DNA of 34,670 bases from Eubacteriales bacterium. Its GTDB lineage: Bacteria > Bacillota > Clostridia > Lachnospirales > Lachnospiraceae. Positions within the stretch are counted from its first letter, which is position 1; each line of letters opens with the position of its first letter. Made by a program: the position numbers and the translations under genes. The notes beneath the pieces are model-generated. The model had not been told where the DNA came from. It searched no databases and saw only the letters and a program-made list of their open reading frames with translations. The DNA lies in contig JAUNAF010000020.1 of assembly GCA_030527715.1 (NCBI GenBank), positions 1 to 34,670 on the forward strand, read 5' to 3'. Shown piece after piece: positions 33,355 to 34,670 of this stretch.

Positions 33355-34578
33355 ATGAAAGAGAAAGTTGTTCTTGCGTATTCCGGCGGTCTGGATACCA
33401 CTGCTCTGATCCCGTGGCTGAAGGAAACCTTTGATTATGAAGTTATCTGCTGCTGTGTTGACTGCGGACAGGGAAATGAGCTGGACGGACTGGATGAGCG
33501 TGCAAAAATGTCCGGTGCTTCCAAGCTTTATATCGAAAATATTGTAGATGAGTTCTGTGATGATTTCATCATGCCGTGTGTTCAGGCAGGTGCAGTCTAT
33601 GAGCACGAGTATCTGCTCGGTACCTCCATGGCACGTCCGGTCATCGCAAAGCGTCTGGTTGAGGTTGCCCGCAAAGAGGGTGCCACCACGATCTGTCACG
33701 GTGCTACCGGTAAGGGAAATGACCAGATCCGTTTCGAGCTCGCGATCAAGGCTCTTGCTCCGGATCTGAAGATCATCGCTCCGTGGCGTATGACCAACCT
33801 CTGGACCATGCAGTCCCGTGAGGATGAGATCGAGTTCTGCAAAAAGCACGGCATCGATCTTCCGTTTGATACCAGCCACAGCTACAGCCGTGACCGTAAC
33901 CTCTGGCACATCAGCCATGAGGGACTGGAGCTTGAGGATCCGTCCAATGAGCCGAACTACGATCACATGCTGGTACTCGGCGTGACCCCGGAGAAGGCTC
34001 CGGACCAGGGCGAGTATGTAACCATGACCTTTGAGGCAGGTGTTCCGACCTCCATCAACGGAAAGCAGATGAAGGTTTCTGATATTATCAAGGAGCTGAA
34101 TGTCCTTGGCGGAAAACACGGCATCGGTATCGTGGATATCGTAGAGAACCGTGTCGTAGGTATGAAGTCCCGCGGCGTATACGAGACACCGGGCGGAACC
34201 ATCCTGATGGCAGCTCATCAGCAGTTAGAGGAGCTGATCCTGGATCGTGAGACCATGGAGACCAAGAAGAAACTTGGCAGCCAGTTCGCTCAGGTCGTTT
34301 ACGAAGGAAAATGGTTCACACCGCTTCGTGAGGCACTCCAGGCATTCGTTACCTCCACTCAGCAGTATGTGACCGGTGAAGTTAAGTTCAAGCTCTACAA
34401 GGGCAACATCACCAAGGCAGGAACTACTTCTCCGTACAGCCTGTACAATGAGTCCCTCGCTTCCTTCACCACCGGAGATCTCTATGATCACAACGATGCA
34501 AGCGGATTCATCACCCTCTTCGGTCTTCCGTTAACCGTACGTGCGATGAAGATGGCAGAGTTAAAGAAAGAAAACTAA
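33355..34578 (+). CDS. argG: Argininosuccinate synthase
   Basis: The 407-residue protein has the ATP-pyrophosphatase P-loop LAYSGGLDTTALI near the N-terminus. GATGKGNDQIRFE and later citrulline/aspartate-binding regions (PYSLYNESLASF near the end) are also present. It joins citrulline and aspartate to argininosuccinate. The ATG at 33355 follows AGAGGAGG; the longer frame from 33304 is rejected because it has no ribosome binding site. It is transcribed divergently from the argC operon. Confidence 0.97.
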   Translation: MKEKVVLAYSGGLDTTALIPWLKETFDYEVICCCVDCGQGNELDGLDERAKMSGASKLYIENIVDEFCDDFIMPCVQAGAVYEHEYLLGTSMARPVIAKRLVEVARKEGATTICHGATGKGNDQIRFELAIKALAPDLKIIAPWRMTNLWTMQSREDEIEFCKKHGIDLPFDTSHSYSRDRNLWHISHEGLELEDPSNEPNYDHMLVLGVTPEKAPDQGEYVTMTFEAGVPTSINGKQMKVSDIIKELNVLGGKHGIGIVDIVENRVVGMKSRGVYETPGGTILMAAHQQLEELILDRETMETKKKLGSQFAQVVYEGKWFTPLREALQAFVTSTQQYVTGEVKFKLYKGNITKAGTTSPYSLYNESLASFTTGDLYDHNDASGFITLFGLPLTVRAMKMAELKKEN

Positions 34579-34587
34579 ACATATCAG

Positions 34588-34616
34588 AAAAGCCGGCGTA
34601 TCAAACGCCGGCTTTT
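34588..34616 (+). terminator. Rho-independent terminator of argG
   Basis: A perfect 12-bp stem (AAAAGCCGGCGT with ACGCCGGCTTTT) with a 5-nt loop lies 10 nt after the argG stop codon. It is symmetrical and could stop transcription from either side. Confidence 0.9.
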
Positions 34617-34628
34617 CAGACTGTAGAC

Positions 34629-34654
34629 AAAGTCAGCGGAAATCCGCTGACTTT
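34629..34654 (+). terminator. Second hairpin terminator downstream of argG
   Basis: AAAGTCAGCGGA and TCCGCTGACTTT form a perfect stem, followed by TCTGATTTTT. It is a backup terminator for argG or the terminator of a gene beyond the window. Confidence 0.75.
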
Positions 34655-34670
34655 TCTGATTTTTAAGGAC

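Overview
The window looks like core chromosome of a Gram-positive Clostridia bacterium, most likely family Lachnospiraceae. The reasons are strong AGGAGG-type ribosome binding sites, sigma-A promoters of the TTGACA/TATAAT type, Firmicute gene sets (yerC and pcrA close together, dnaG-trmK-nif3, comEA/comEC, a GerMN lipoprotein), a DUF1836 regulator, a nucleoside kinase with an N-terminal ThrRS-like part, and an ArgJ-type arginine operon. Family and species are inferred, not proven. Most genes lie on the minus strand.

Layout. Positions 1-427 hold four minus-strand tRNA genes (Pro, Gly, Arg, His; the His gene is cut by the window edge) behind a near-consensus promoter. A LacX-type aldose epimerase follows, then tmRNA (ssrA) with its own promoter and terminator, then the PcrA helicase. 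Positions 4.2-8.2 kb carry a DUF1836 regulator (plus strand), a YerC/TrpR-like regulator, a ketopantoate-reductase-like protein, a CapK/PaaK-type adenylate-forming enzyme and dUTPase. Positions 8.2-10.9 kb encode an ABC transporter of the TrpXYZ type (ATPase, permease, binding protein). Positions 11.0-17.7 kb hold a dense minus-strand cluster: LUD protein, dGTPase-like HD protein, DnaG, TrmK, Nif3-like protein and nucleoside kinase.

Positions 17.7-18.1 kb form a gene-free regulatory region. It holds the LUD promoter, a plus-strand promoter whose spacer carries a CsoR-like copper operator, and a 141-bp palindromic MITE-like element. A deleted relative of that element lies at 6.22 kb. Downstream are a small membrane-anchored heavy-metal-binding protein, comEC and an EamA-family transporter. 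Convergent to these, at 22.0-28.0 kb, are a secreted repeat protein, a GerMN lipoprotein, a two-component system and ComEA.

Positions 28.1-34.6 kb carry the arginine pathway: argC, an embedded GNAT acetyltransferase, argJ, argB and argD on the minus strand, divergent from argG on the plus strand. The 329-bp space between argC and argG holds three good promoters and several ArgR-like boxes. One argC promoter is almost wholly covered by the operator palindrome, so both arms are probably repressed together by arginine.

I did not find an obviously new multi-gene system such as a defence island, phage, CRISPR array or biosynthetic cluster. The most unusual points are the two-copy palindromic element and its position in the leader of a copper-responsive gene, the absence of rpoD between dnaG and trmK, the missing standard start codon of comEC, the acetyltransferase inside the arginine operon, and a binding protein without a lipobox cysteine.
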